DNA of 48,760 bases from Geothermobacter sp964501815 (lineage in GTDB: Bacteria; Desulfobacterota; Desulfuromonadia; Desulfuromonadales; Geothermobacteraceae), in contig CAZCUR010000008.1 in the NCBI GenBank assembly GCA_964501815.1, forward strand, positions 1 through 48,760, written 5' to 3'. Of the stretch, positions 8,722-17,023 are shown one piece after another (position 1 is the stretch's first letter; each line of letters opens with the position of its first letter). The position numbers and the translations under genes are program-made. The notes under the pieces were generated by a model. That model was given only the letters and a program-made list of their open reading frames with translations. It searched no databases and was not told where the DNA came from.

Positions 8722-9924
8722 ATGGAACGATTCGAACAAACCCACACGCCGATCAGTGTTTCACGCCTGGTCGCCCTGCTCCAGGAGGTGCTGGAGGATA
8801 ACTTTGTCCAGGTTCTGGTCGAGGGGGAAATATCCAACCTTTCCCGCCCCGCATCGGGTCATGTTTACCTGACCCTCAAGGACAGCGAGGCGCAGATTCG
8901 CGCGGTGATGTTCCGCTCCCAGGCACGCATGCTCCGTTTTGACCCCGAAAACGGTCTGGCGGTTCTCTGCCGCGGCCGGGTGGCCGTCTATCGCCAGCGT
9001 GGTGAGCTGCAGCTGATTCTCGACACCATGGAACCTGTCGGCCTCGGCAGTCTGCAGCTGGCCTTTGAGCAGCTCAAGGCCAGACTTGCGGCCGAGGGGC
9101 TTTTCGACGCCGGGCGCAAAAAGCCGCTGCCGGCATTCCCGGGGCGGATTGGCATTATCACCTCGCCCACCGGCGCCGCCATTCGTGACATGCTCAACGT
9201 TCTGGGGCGCCGCCACAGCGGTGTGTCCGTTCTGCTGTGTCCGGTTCCGGTTCAGGGGGATGAGGCCCCGGCGGCGATTGCCGCGGCGATTGCCGATTTG
9301 AACCGGGTCGAGGATGTCGATCTTGTCATCGTCGGCCGCGGCGGCGGCTCCATTGAAGACCTGTGGGCCTTTAACGAAGAAATCGTCGCCCGGGCCATTG
9401 CCGCTTCGGTCAAACCGGTGGTTTCGGCCGTCGGCCATGAAACCGACTGGACCATTGCCGATTTTGTCGCCGACCTGCGGGCGCCGACTCCCAGTGCCGC
9501 CGCCGAGTTGGTGGTGCGCAACCGCCTCGAGCTGGAAAGCCACATCGATCAGCTGTTGCTGCGTCTGCAGCGCCAGCTCAGGAGCCGAATCGATCTGGCG
9601 CAGACCCGGCTGGAAGGCTTGCGGCGCCGTCTGGTGCCGCCGCATCAGCGTCTGCGCCTGCAGGCCCAGTCCCTTGACAGCCTGCGGCGCCGGCTGGTCG
9701 AAGCGGCCCGCAACAGTCTGGCTGGTCGTCAGCGCCGTCTGGCGCCGCTGGCGGCCCGTCTCGAAGTGCTTTCTCCGCTGAAAACCCTCGCGCGCGGCTA
9801 CAGCATCGTCTTTCGGGACCGTGACGGCGCCATTGTGCGTGGGCCCGATCAGGTGACCGAGGGAGAACGCCTGCGCCTCCAGCTGGCCGAAGGGACCCTC
9901 ATGGCCCGGGTCGAGGAGGACTGA
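8722..9924 (+). CDS. xseA: Exodeoxyribonuclease VII large subunit
   Basis: 400 residues, slightly shorter than the E. coli enzyme. N-terminal OB-fold (about 10-105: ISVSRLVALLQEVLEDNF, GEISNLSRPASGHVYLTLKD), catalytic domain with RIGIITSPTGAAIRD, LVIVGRGGGSIEDLWAFNEE and PVVSAVGHETDWTIADFVAD, then a long coiled-coil region and the terminal ARGYSIVF segment. These are the diagnostic XseA motifs. The enzyme degrades single-stranded DNA together with XseB, whose gene is two positions downstream with an M23 peptidase in between. Confidence 0.96.
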   Translation: MERFEQTHTPISVSRLVALLQEVLEDNFVQVLVEGEISNLSRPASGHVYLTLKDSEAQIRAVMFRSQARMLRFDPENGLAVLCRGRVAVYRQRGELQLILDTMEPVGLGSLQLAFEQLKARLAAEGLFDAGRKKPLPAFPGRIGIITSPTGAAIRDMLNVLGRRHSGVSVLLCPVPVQGDEAPAAIAAAIADLNRVEDVDLVIVGRGGGSIEDLWAFNEEIVARAIAASVKPVVSAVGHETDWTIADFVADLRAPTPSAAAELVVRNRLELESHIDQLLLRLQRQLRSRIDLAQTRLEGLRRRLVPPHQRLRLQAQSLDSLRRRLVEAARNSLAGRQRRLAPLAARLEVLSPLKTLARGYSIVFRDRDGAIVRGPDQVTEGERLRLQLAEGTLMARVEED

Positions 9925-10781
9925 TGCGGCCGGTTGGGTTGTTGCTGTCGATTCTGCTGCTTTCGGCCACCCCGGTTTCGGCCTTTGATTTGGAGCTTGC
10001 GCCCCATCGGGTCCGTGCGGGAGCCGTGTTCCTGGTGCGGCTGTCTGAACCGGGCCTCCGGTCGGGTCAGGCCCGGTTTGGCAACCAAAGCCTGCCCCTT
10101 TTCGTCAAAGGCGGCAGCGGGCGGGTGCTGGTGCCCGTTCCCCTGACCAGCCGTCCGGGAACCCAGCCGCTGCGCCTGAGCTATCGCGACGGCCACAACC
10201 GTTTGCACCATGTCATGACCGGCGTCGCCATAACGGCGGGGGACTATCCGGTCGAGCGGCTGACCCTCCCGGAGAGGATGGTCAGCCCCCAAAAGCCCGA
10301 AGTCGTGCGGCGTATCCAAAAGGAACGATTGCTCCTGGCAAGACTCTTTTCCCGCCGGACCTCCGATCTGTTCTGGGAGGGGATGGTGCCGCCCGTCGAT
10401 GATCCGCCCGGCAGCCGGTTCGGACGCCGTCGTATTCTCAACGGCAAGCCGCGTGCACCCCACGGCGGTGTCGATTTTCGCAGTCCGCGCGGTCGCCCGG
10501 TGCGGTCCCCCGCTCCCGGTACCGTGGTGCTGGCTGACGAGCTGTTTTTTACCGGTCGCACCCTGGTCATCGATCACGGAGGGGGGCTGGTGTCGGTGTT
10601 GGCGCATCTGGAAAAAATGGACGTTGCGGCAGGGGGCAGGGTGGGCCTCGGACAGGTTGTCGGTACCGTCGGTGCCACCGGGCGGGCCACGGGACCTCAT
10701 CTGCACTGGACCGTGCGTTTGGCCGGCGAAAAGGTCGATCCTTTGGCTGTGCTGGCTCTGCTCGGCCGGAGCGTCCCTTGA
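9924..10781 (+). CDS. M23 family metallopeptidase (intact zinc site)
   Basis: 285 residues. Signal peptide (1-20, ending SAFD), an N-terminal beta-rich domain (about 25-110) and a C-terminal LytM domain (about 170-280). Unlike the EnvC-like protein at 3637-4770, the metal ligands are all present: HGGVD (His180, Asp184), SVLAHLE and PHLHW (His259, His261). It should therefore be an active murein endopeptidase in the periplasm. The ATG overlaps the xseA stop by one base (TGATG), giving translational coupling with a DNA repair gene; the association is presumably historical rather than functional. Confidence 0.9.
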   Translation: MRPVGLLLSILLLSATPVSAFDLELAPHRVRAGAVFLVRLSEPGLRSGQARFGNQSLPLFVKGGSGRVLVPVPLTSRPGTQPLRLSYRDGHNRLHHVMTGVAITAGDYPVERLTLPERMVSPQKPEVVRRIQKERLLLARLFSRRTSDLFWEGMVPPVDDPPGSRFGRRRILNGKPRAPHGGVDFRSPRGRPVRSPAPGTVVLADELFFTGRTLVIDHGGGLVSVLAHLEKMDVAAGGRVGLGQVVGTVGATGRATGPHLHWTVRLAGEKVDPLAVLALLGRSVP

Positions 10782-10829
10782 CTCTGTGGTGATGTGGCCG
10801 GATAATCAACTCTCTCAGTCGAGGAGACC

Positions 10830-11069
10830 ATGAGCGACAAGCAAAACTTTGAACAATCCCTGAAGGCCCTGGAAGAACTGGTTGAACGTCTCGAATCGGG
10901 TGACCTGTCGCTGGAGGAATCGCTGAGCTGTTTTGAACAGGGCGTGGCTCTGGCGGCCCGCTGTCAGAAACAGCTGCAGCAGGCCGAAGCGCGCATTGAA
11001 CAGCTGGTACGGGACAAGGACGGCCGGCTGCAAACCGAACCCTTTTCACCCCAGGTGGATCAGGCATGA
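10830..11069 (+). CDS. xseB: Exodeoxyribonuclease VII small subunit
   Basis: 79 residues, the usual size. Pattern FEQSLKALEELVERLESGDLSLEESLSCFEQG is the conserved helical core of XseB, which coats the long coiled-coil arm of XseA. A good SD (GAGGAG) lies seven bases before the ATG. The last four bases are shared with ispA (ATGA overlap), the standard xseB-ispA-dxs arrangement of proteobacteria. Confidence 0.95.
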   Translation: MSDKQNFEQSLKALEELVERLESGDLSLEESLSCFEQGVALAARCQKQLQQAEARIEQLVRDKDGRLQTEPFSPQVDQA

Positions 11070-11956
11070 CATTGCAGGCGTACATTGAACGCTGCGCCGG
11101 TCTGGTGGATCAGGCCCTGAATCACTGGCTGCCGGTGGAGACGGTTATGCCGGGCGCCTTGCACAAGGCGATGCGCTACTCGGTCTTTGCCGGGGGCAAG
11201 CGTATCCGGCCGGTGTTGATGATGGCGAGCTGTGAAGCGGCAGGCGGCAGCGCCGAACAGGTTTTGCCCGCTGCCTGCGCCATGGAGATGATTCACACCT
11301 ATTCCCTGATCCATGACGATCTTCCCGCCATGGACGATGACGACTTCCGCCGCGGCCGGCCGACCAACCACAAGGTCTTCGGCGAGGCCATGGCCATCCT
11401 GGCCGGAGACGCCCTGCTGACCGAGGCGTTTGATTTGCTCAGCCGGGAGGATGTTTTCACGGAGGTCCCTTTTGCGACCCGGCTGCGTCTGACCCACCTT
11501 CTGGCCCGGGCCGCCGGTTGTCGCGGGATGGTGGCCGGGCAGGTGGTCGATATGGAATCGGAGGGAAAAAAGATCGATTTTCCCACCCTGGAGTATATTC
11601 ATACCCGCAAGACCGGAGCGCTGATACTCGCTTCGGTGCAGATGGGGGCTCTGGTCGGCGGGGCGGATGACAATGGCTATCAGGCCCTGACGGATTACGG
11701 CCGGGCCGCGGGGCTGGCCTTTCAGATTGCCGATGATATTCTCGATGTCGTCGGAGACCAGGAGCTGCTCGGCAAGGATGTCGGCAGCGACCAACAGCGT
11801 GGCAAGGCGACCTATCCCGCGCTGCTGGGGCTGGAGGAGGCCCGGCAGCGCGCCAGAGAGATGCGGGATCGGGCGTTGCAGGCGCTGGAGCCTCTGGGTG
11901 AGCGGGCCGAACCGTTGCGCTTGTTGGCCCATTTTATTGTTGATCGCAGTTTTTGA
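11066..11956 (+). CDS. ispA: Short-chain polyprenyl diphosphate synthase (farnesyl/geranyl type)
   Basis: 296 residues. Trans-isoprenyl synthase signatures: first Asp-rich motif DDLPAMDDDD (Asp84, Asp85, Asp90) and second motif DDILD (223-227), plus GGKRIRP near the N-terminus. These bind the magnesium ions that ionise the allylic substrate. It condenses IPP with DMAPP/GPP to make FPP in the cytoplasm; chain length is inferred from the xseB-ispA-dxs context. A second, longer-chain synthase is encoded at 41988-42956. Confidence 0.94.
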   Translation: MTLQAYIERCAGLVDQALNHWLPVETVMPGALHKAMRYSVFAGGKRIRPVLMMASCEAAGGSAEQVLPAACAMEMIHTYSLIHDDLPAMDDDDFRRGRPTNHKVFGEAMAILAGDALLTEAFDLLSREDVFTEVPFATRLRLTHLLARAAGCRGMVAGQVVDMESEGKKIDFPTLEYIHTRKTGALILASVQMGALVGGADDNGYQALTDYGRAAGLAFQIADDILDVVGDQELLGKDVGSDQQRGKATYPALLGLEEARQRAREMRDRALQALEPLGERAEPLRLLAHFIVDRSF

Positions 11957-11974
11957 CGCCTTTGGGGAGAGAGT

Positions 11975-13867
11975 ATGAGTGTGCTGGATCGCATCGCCGG
12001 GCCTGAGGATATCAAGGGCCTGACGCGTCAGGAAATGAAGGAGCTGGCGGGGGAGTTGCGCCAGACTATTATCGAAACCGTCAGTCAGACCGGAGGGCAT
12101 CTGGCCAGTTCCCTGGGGGTCGTGGAGCTGACCATCGCCCTGCACCGCATTCTGAACAGTCCGACCGACAAAATCGTCTGGGATGTCGGCCATCAGGCTT
12201 ATGCCCACAAGCTGCTCACCGGCCGCCGCGACCGATTCGGCACCCTGCGTCAGCTCGATGGCCTGAGCGGCTTCCCCAAACGGGCCGAAAGCCCGCACGA
12301 CTGTTTTGATGTCGGCCATTCGAGCACATCCATTTCCGCAGCACTCGGTATGGCCGCAGCCCGCGACCGGCGGGGTGGACAGGAGAAAATCGTCGCCGTC
12401 ATCGGTGACGGTTCCATGACTGCCGGTCTGGCCTATGAGGGCCTGAACCAGGCCGGGCATCTGAAAAAGAACCTTGTCGTGATTCTCAACGACAATGAAA
12501 TGTCGATTTCACCGAATGTCGGCGCGTTGTCGTCCTTTCTCAGCCGCAAGATGACCTCCGATTTTTTCGTCAGGCTGAAAAAGGAGGGCAAACACCTGCT
12601 CGGTTCCATGCCCGGAATCGGCAAGGACCTGTTGCAGCTCGCCAGCCGCGCCGAACACAGCCTCAAGGGATTTTTTACCCCCGGCATGCTGTTCGAGGCC
12701 TTCGGGTTCGACTACTTCGGCCCCATCGATGGCCATGACCTGGACAAACTGCTGGAAACCCTGAACAACGTGGTCAGACTTGAAGGTCCGGTGCTGGTGC
12801 ATGTCCTGACCCGCAAGGGCTGCGGCTATCCGCCTGCGGAACAGAATCCATCCACCTACCACGGGGTCGGTCCTTTCGATGCGGCCACCGGCCAGGTCAA
12901 GGCCGCCAAGGGCGGTCCGGCCAGCTACACCGGGGTTTTCGGCCGCACCCTGTGTGAGCTGGCCGAAAAGGACGATCGGCTGGTCGCCATCACCGCCGCC
13001 ATGGCGGACGGAACAGGGCTGCGGACTTTCGCCGAGCGCTTCCCCGATCGCTTTTTCGATGTCGGTATCGCCGAACAACATGCTGTCACCTTCGCTGCCG
13101 GATTGGCCACCTGCGGGCTCAAACCGGTGGTTGCCATCTATTCCACCTTTTTGCAGCGTGCCTACGACCAGGTGATTCACGACGTCTGCCTGCAGAACCT
13201 GCCGGTAACTTTCGCCCTGGACCGGGGGGGACTGGTCGGGGCGGATGGACCGACCCATCACGGCAGCTTCGATCTGTCCTACCTGCGTGCCGTCCCCAAC
13301 CTTGTTGTCGCGGCTCCCCGGGACGAGGTGGAGCTGCGTCGTGCCCTGGCGACGGCCCGGCAGCATGACGGCCCCTTCGCCTTCCGCTATCCGCGCGGCA
13401 ATGCCCTGGGGCTGGATACCTCTTCCGAACCCGAACCCTGGGAGATCGGCCGGGGCGAGCCGTTGCGCGAGGGGGATGATGCCGTCATTCTGGCCGTAGG
13501 GTCGGCCGTGGCTGACGCCCTGCAGGCCGCGGAGCGTCTCGCGCAGGAGGGTCTTTCGGTTGGAGTGGTGGACGCCCGTTTTGTCAAACCGCTCGATGAG
13601 GAGCTTCTCTGCGCCGCGGCCCGGACAGGTCTGGTGGTGACGGTGGAAGAAAACGTCCTGGCCGGAGGTTTCGGCAGTGCGGTCTGTGAGCTGTTTGCCG
13701 ACCGCGGCCTGGCCGCCACCGTGGTCCGGCTCGGACTGCCGGACCGGTTCATCGAGCAGGGCAGTCAGGCGGAATTGCGCGCCCGGTACGGAATCGATGC
13801 CGACGGGATCGTTGCCACGGTGCGCCAGGCCCTCGACAGCGAAGGGCGCAGCGTTGCCGGCCGCTGA
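11975..13867 (+). CDS. dxs: 1-deoxy-D-xylulose-5-phosphate synthase
   Basis: 630 residues, full length. Thiamine-diphosphate enzyme with GHQAYAHKLLTGR, the TPP/Mg motif GDGSMTAGLAYEGLN (Asp145), LNDNEMSISPNVGA, and in the central pyrimidine-binding domain FDVGIAEQHAVTFAAGLA and IYSTFLQRAYDQVIHD, then DRGGLVGADGPTHHG and a transketolase C-terminal domain. Condenses pyruvate and glyceraldehyde 3-phosphate, the first step of the MEP isoprenoid pathway. It is 18 bases after ispA, with SD GGGGAGAG. No riboswitch-like leader is seen because it is internal to the operon. Confidence 0.97.
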   Translation: MSVLDRIAGPEDIKGLTRQEMKELAGELRQTIIETVSQTGGHLASSLGVVELTIALHRILNSPTDKIVWDVGHQAYAHKLLTGRRDRFGTLRQLDGLSGFPKRAESPHDCFDVGHSSTSISAALGMAAARDRRGGQEKIVAVIGDGSMTAGLAYEGLNQAGHLKKNLVVILNDNEMSISPNVGALSSFLSRKMTSDFFVRLKKEGKHLLGSMPGIGKDLLQLASRAEHSLKGFFTPGMLFEAFGFDYFGPIDGHDLDKLLETLNNVVRLEGPVLVHVLTRKGCGYPPAEQNPSTYHGVGPFDAATGQVKAAKGGPASYTGVFGRTLCELAEKDDRLVAITAAMADGTGLRTFAERFPDRFFDVGIAEQHAVTFAAGLATCGLKPVVAIYSTFLQRAYDQVIHDVCLQNLPVTFALDRGGLVGADGPTHHGSFDLSYLRAVPNLVVAAPRDEVELRRALATARQHDGPFAFRYPRGNALGLDTSSEPEPWEIGRGEPLREGDDAVILAVGSAVADALQAAERLAQEGLSVGVVDARFVKPLDEELLCAAARTGLVVTVEENVLAGGFGSAVCELFADRGLAATVVRLGLPDRFIEQGSQAELRARYGIDADGIVATVRQALDSEGRSVAGR

Positions 13868-13875
13868 GGCTGCGG

Positions 13876-14316
13876 TCAAATGAGCTGCAACGTTACCAGG
13901 GTGACGAACAGATAGCGCAAGGTCTTTCCTGTGCCGACCAGCACGAGAAAGCGCCGCCAGTCCATCCCGGCGGCGCCGGCCAGCAGGCAGAGGCCGTCCC
14001 CCACCAGCGGCAACCAGGCAAGGAGCAGGGACCAGCTGCCGAACCGTCGGTACAGGCGCCTGGCCTGTTTTTGCCTGCCGGGGTCGAAGGTCTTGCGTTG
14101 CCGCAGCCATTGCCAGCCGTACAGCCCCATCCACCAGAGAGTCAGTGCGCCCAGGGTATTGCCCACCGAAGCGGTCAGAAGACAGGCCGTGGGCGGCACG
14201 TTTTGGGTCAGAAGCAGAACGAGCAGCCACTCGGAGCCGAGCGGCAGGATCGTCGAGGCGAGCAGGCTGAGGAGAAACAGGCCCGCCAGACCCGCCTCAG
14301 CAAACGACGCATCCAT
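13876..14316 (-). CDS. YqaA/DedA-family small inner-membrane protein
   Basis: 146 residues with four or so hydrophobic segments. The pattern LASTILPLGSEWLLVLLL, then ASVGNTLGALTLWWMG and a C-terminal FGSWSLLLAWLPLVGDGLCLLAGAAGMDWRRFL is that of YqaA proteins, short relatives of the DedA (SNARE-associated) membrane family, some of which act in lipid flipping or membrane homeostasis. No function can be assigned. The gene ends eight bases from the dxs stop (convergent) and lies five bases downstream of a response regulator gene, so those two are probably co-transcribed. Confidence 0.82.
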   Translation of the reverse strand: MDASFAEAGLAGLFLLSLLASTILPLGSEWLLVLLLTQNVPPTACLLTASVGNTLGALTLWWMGLYGWQWLRQRKTFDPGRQKQARRLYRRFGSWSLLLAWLPLVGDGLCLLAGAAGMDWRRFLVLVGTGKTLRYLFVTLVTLQLI

Positions 14317-14321
14317 GGCCT

Positions 14322-14699
14322 TCAGTCGGTTTCGCAGGCAAGTACGGCCTGAATGGATGTTTCCAGGTTCTTTTCGCTGAAGGGTTTGGTCAGATAGACC
14401 AGACCGCCTGAGGCAAATCCTTCGGCCATGGCCTCCGATTCGTCCTTGGCCGTGACGTAGATGATGGGAATTTTTTGGGTGCGCGGATCAGATTTGAGCC
14501 GGCGCGCCAGGTCAAACCCCGATTTTTCTCCCAGCATGACATCAAGCAATATCAGCTCGGGACCCTGGTCGGCGGCGAGCTCAAAACCTTTCTCGGGACA
14601 GGTGGTGTGCGTCGCCTGAAAGCCGAGTCGCGCCAGGATACGCTTTTCCAGCAGGGCAACGGCCGGCTCGTCTTCGATAATAACGGCTGTTCTGCTCAT
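14322..14699 (-). CDS. Single-domain response regulator receiver protein
   Basis: 125 residues, a lone CheY-type receiver: acidic pocket Glu9-Asp10, phosphoacceptor Asp53 in LILLDVM, Thr in IIYVTAKD and Lys in LTKPFSEKN. No output domain, so it must signal by protein contact. The next gene upstream (14781-16838) encodes a membrane protein with a periplasmic binding-type domain and a DUF4388 cytoplasmic domain; DUF4388 often accompanies receiver domains, so the two may form one pathway. Partner kinase unknown. Confidence 0.92.
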   Translation of the reverse strand: MSRTAVIIEDEPAVALLEKRILARLGFQATHTTCPEKGFELAADQGPELILLDVMLGEKSGFDLARRLKSDPRTQKIPIIYVTAKDESEAMAEGFASGGLVYLTKPFSEKNLETSIQAVLACETD

Positions 14700-14780
14700 G
14701 ACGGCCTCCGGCGGAATGGTTGCTGTTCTTGTCGGCCGAAACGGCGCATCCCTTTAGCCCAATCCATCATGAAGCGACCA

Positions 14781-16838
14781 TCAGACCGCGGGGCTGTCCT
14801 TTTTGCTTTCCACCCGGCGCAGAATGTCCGCCTTGACCATCAGATAGAGAAACCGGTAGAGCTCGTAGTCGAGCATGGTGGCGTCAACGCAGATGTCACG
14901 GATGCGGCGCCGGCCGTCGATCAGGGAGAGAACGAATTTCTGATGGACCGTCAGGCGCCCGGCGTTGACCTTGTCGCGGCCGCCCGGAGCAAATTCCAGC
15001 ACCGTGTCCAAAGATGGAATCATGGCGCGAATATTGTCCCACTCATGCTCATGGGTTTTGGCTTCGCGCAAAAAGTCCTCCACCGGCAGGCGCAGATTGT
15101 CCTCCGGTGCGATGGCGGGGTGGCCCGGCTCGAAATGGAACACGCCTTCGGGAAAAACGATCAGGGAATGCAGGATCATTTTGGCCTGGTCCTGCAGCGA
15201 ACGGATCAGTTCTGACCGTTTGAGTGCGCCCAGCTGGATCAGGGCTTCCCCCAGCCGCAGATGCGGGTTGCCTTCGCACAGAACCAGAGCCCGGTCCCTG
15301 TCCTCTTCGGTGATTTTCCCCTGGCGAATCAGCAGGTAGCCGAGTTTGTTCATCAAAAAACCCGACTGGGTTTTGGTCGACAGATTTTGCGAGGCCGCCG
15401 AGGTGAGCAGACCGTTTTCGAAGGTCAGGACCTTTTCGTTGTGTTCAGCCGTCACGCGCAAGGCGCCACTGAGCTTTTCCTGGGCAATACGTGCCAAAAC
15501 CCGGGGAACCTGAACCGGAGGTTTGAACAGCGGTTCCAGGGAGGTCACCGCGGACGGATGCCCGTCCTCTTGTTCTTCGGAAGGAGGTTGCCGGGTTGCC
15601 GCTGCCTGAACCGGGCTGTCTGTTTCCGGCGCCGAAGCCGGGGGGGACGCCTCCCGCGGCGGTTCGGCCGGTTCCGCAGTCGATTCTTCCCGGGCCGGCG
15701 TTTTCGGTTCTTTGTCCTGGGGCCAGTCGTGTTGAATGACCACAGATGCCAGACTGACCGACGGTCTGGGACGTGGGCGTTTCTGGAGAATCAGCAGCAA
15801 TTTCAACATCCCGCCGACAAGCAGAATGACGGCAATAACCCAGAGATAGCGCTTGCCCCGACCGGTGAACGCCTTTTCGTCGACGGACTGCTGGGGTGAG
15901 GTGTGACGGGAATAGTGCTGCCGGTCGAGCGAGGGCCCGGCCGGCGGGGCGCTCCTGGGGGACGGCGCCTTTTGGGCCCCGGGGGGAGAGGGCTTGTCGT
16001 GCGCCGGATTTGCCGCACCCGCGCCCGAGGGCACGGCGGGCGGCGTGTCCTGTCTGGGAGCGGTGGACACGGAGCGTTTTGTTTCAGGCTCCGCTTTGGC
16101 AACACCTTTGGCCGCCTGATCTGCGCCGGCTTTGCCGGCCGCCGGTTTGTCAGCGACCTTCACAACCCGCACCGGTGCGGGTTGTGGCAGCGCCGGGGCC
16201 GGCCTGGAGGCGGCCTGTGATTTCGGAGCTGTCCCGGGAGCCGGCGGGCGGGCTTCTTTGCGGCGCACCAGACGGGTCTTTCTGGCAGCAGGTTCAGGCA
16301 CGTGCAGCACGACGCGATCGCCCCCTGGCGCCTGGTAGGCTGCCACGCCCATGGCGGTGAGCAGGGCCGTCCCTTCCGGGTCGGTATCCAGGGTCAGCAG
16401 CAGGTCCTGTACGCGCTGGAGGGTCCCGCGCTGAAGGCCCCGGCGCCCGGCGAGCACCGTCGGGTGAAGCTTCGGGTTGGTGGCTTCATAGGTGATGATC
16501 TGCTGGAACTCGATAGGGTGAAACCGGCGAATGAAATCGACCGGCAACAGGCCGAAGTCGACTTGCCGGTAGCGGTTCATCCACTGGTGCAGCAGGGTTG
16601 GGCTGTTGAAGATGCGCACCCGGACCGGCTCACCCAGCTGGGTTTGCAGCCAGGCGCCCAATTTTTCGGCCTGACCGGCGGAAGAGGGCAGGCAATTCTG
16701 CCCCTTGAGCACTCCCAGGGTCAGCTCCGCCCGAACCTGACCGGGCAGCACCAGCAGCAAAAAAAAGAGCACAAGGGCAAAATTTTTCAGGATTGTTCGG
16801 CTGCGGCCGGGACACAAGAAAAGCAAACGGATACCCAC
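14781..16838 (-). CDS. PhnD-like periplasmic domain / DUF4388 transmembrane protein
   Basis: 685 residues from the chosen GTG start at 16838, which has a strong SD (AGGAGGGG) five to seven bases upstream and lies downstream of a good promoter; the ATG at 16946 would precede that promoter. Order: N-terminal hydrophobic segment or signal (about 15-38), PhnD/phosphonate-binding-like domain (about 39-175, starting LTLGVLKGQNCLPSS), Pro/Ala-rich linker (about 185-325), transmembrane helix (about 330-352), second Pro/Glu-rich linker, then DUF4388 (about 445-590, with LSGALRV and LTFENGLLTSA). This looks like a ligand-sensing membrane receptor with a cytoplasmic signalling domain. Function is inferred from architecture only; next gene is a receiver protein. 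Confidence 0.75.
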   Translation of the reverse strand: MGIRLLFLCPGRSRTILKNFALVLFFLLLVLPGQVRAELTLGVLKGQNCLPSSAGQAEKLGAWLQTQLGEPVRVRIFNSPTLLHQWMNRYRQVDFGLLPVDFIRRFHPIEFQQIITYEATNPKLHPTVLAGRRGLQRGTLQRVQDLLLTLDTDPEGTALLTAMGVAAYQAPGGDRVVLHVPEPAARKTRLVRRKEARPPAPGTAPKSQAASRPAPALPQPAPVRVVKVADKPAAGKAGADQAAKGVAKAEPETKRSVSTAPRQDTPPAVPSGAGAANPAHDKPSPPGAQKAPSPRSAPPAGPSLDRQHYSRHTSPQQSVDEKAFTGRGKRYLWVIAVILLVGGMLKLLLILQKRPRPRPSVSLASVVIQHDWPQDKEPKTPAREESTAEPAEPPREASPPASAPETDSPVQAAATRQPPSEEQEDGHPSAVTSLEPLFKPPVQVPRVLARIAQEKLSGALRVTAEHNEKVLTFENGLLTSAASQNLSTKTQSGFLMNKLGYLLIRQGKITEEDRDRALVLCEGNPHLRLGEALIQLGALKRSELIRSLQDQAKMILHSLIVFPEGVFHFEPGHPAIAPEDNLRLPVEDFLREAKTHEHEWDNIRAMIPSLDTVLEFAPGGRDKVNAGRLTVHQKFVLSLIDGRRRIRDICVDATMLDYELYRFLYLMVKADILRRVESKKDSPAV

Positions 16839-16921
16839 CTTCTTTCCCCTCCTGAAACACCATGCTTTTGGGTTGTGGCAGCAGAAAGACCCGCGTCCTC
16901 GCGGTGCCGGTCGCGGTAAAT

Positions 16922-16957
16922 GCGAGGGATTATAGCAGAAAACCAAAGTTTATACAG
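16922..16957 (-). promoter_or_regulatory. Promoter of the PhnD/DUF4388 gene
   Basis: On the minus strand a perfect TATAAT (16934-16929) is preceded by TGC, making an extended -10 box; the -35 region 17 bases upstream (CTGTAT) is weak, as usual for extended -10 promoters. Predicted start near 16922 leaves an approximately 84-base leader to the GTG at 16838. Confidence 0.6.
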
Positions 16958-17023
16958 GTGGAAATGACCCGTTTCCCGTGAAATGACGGCCCTGGTTGCC
17001 CCGTTGGGTCAGTCGCCTTGACA

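Noticed and set aside
16839..16946. ATG at 16946 as start of the PhnD/DUF4388 gene
   Set aside because: It lies upstream of the TATAAT box and lacks an SD; the added residues are not signal-like. GTG 16838 has a strong SD.
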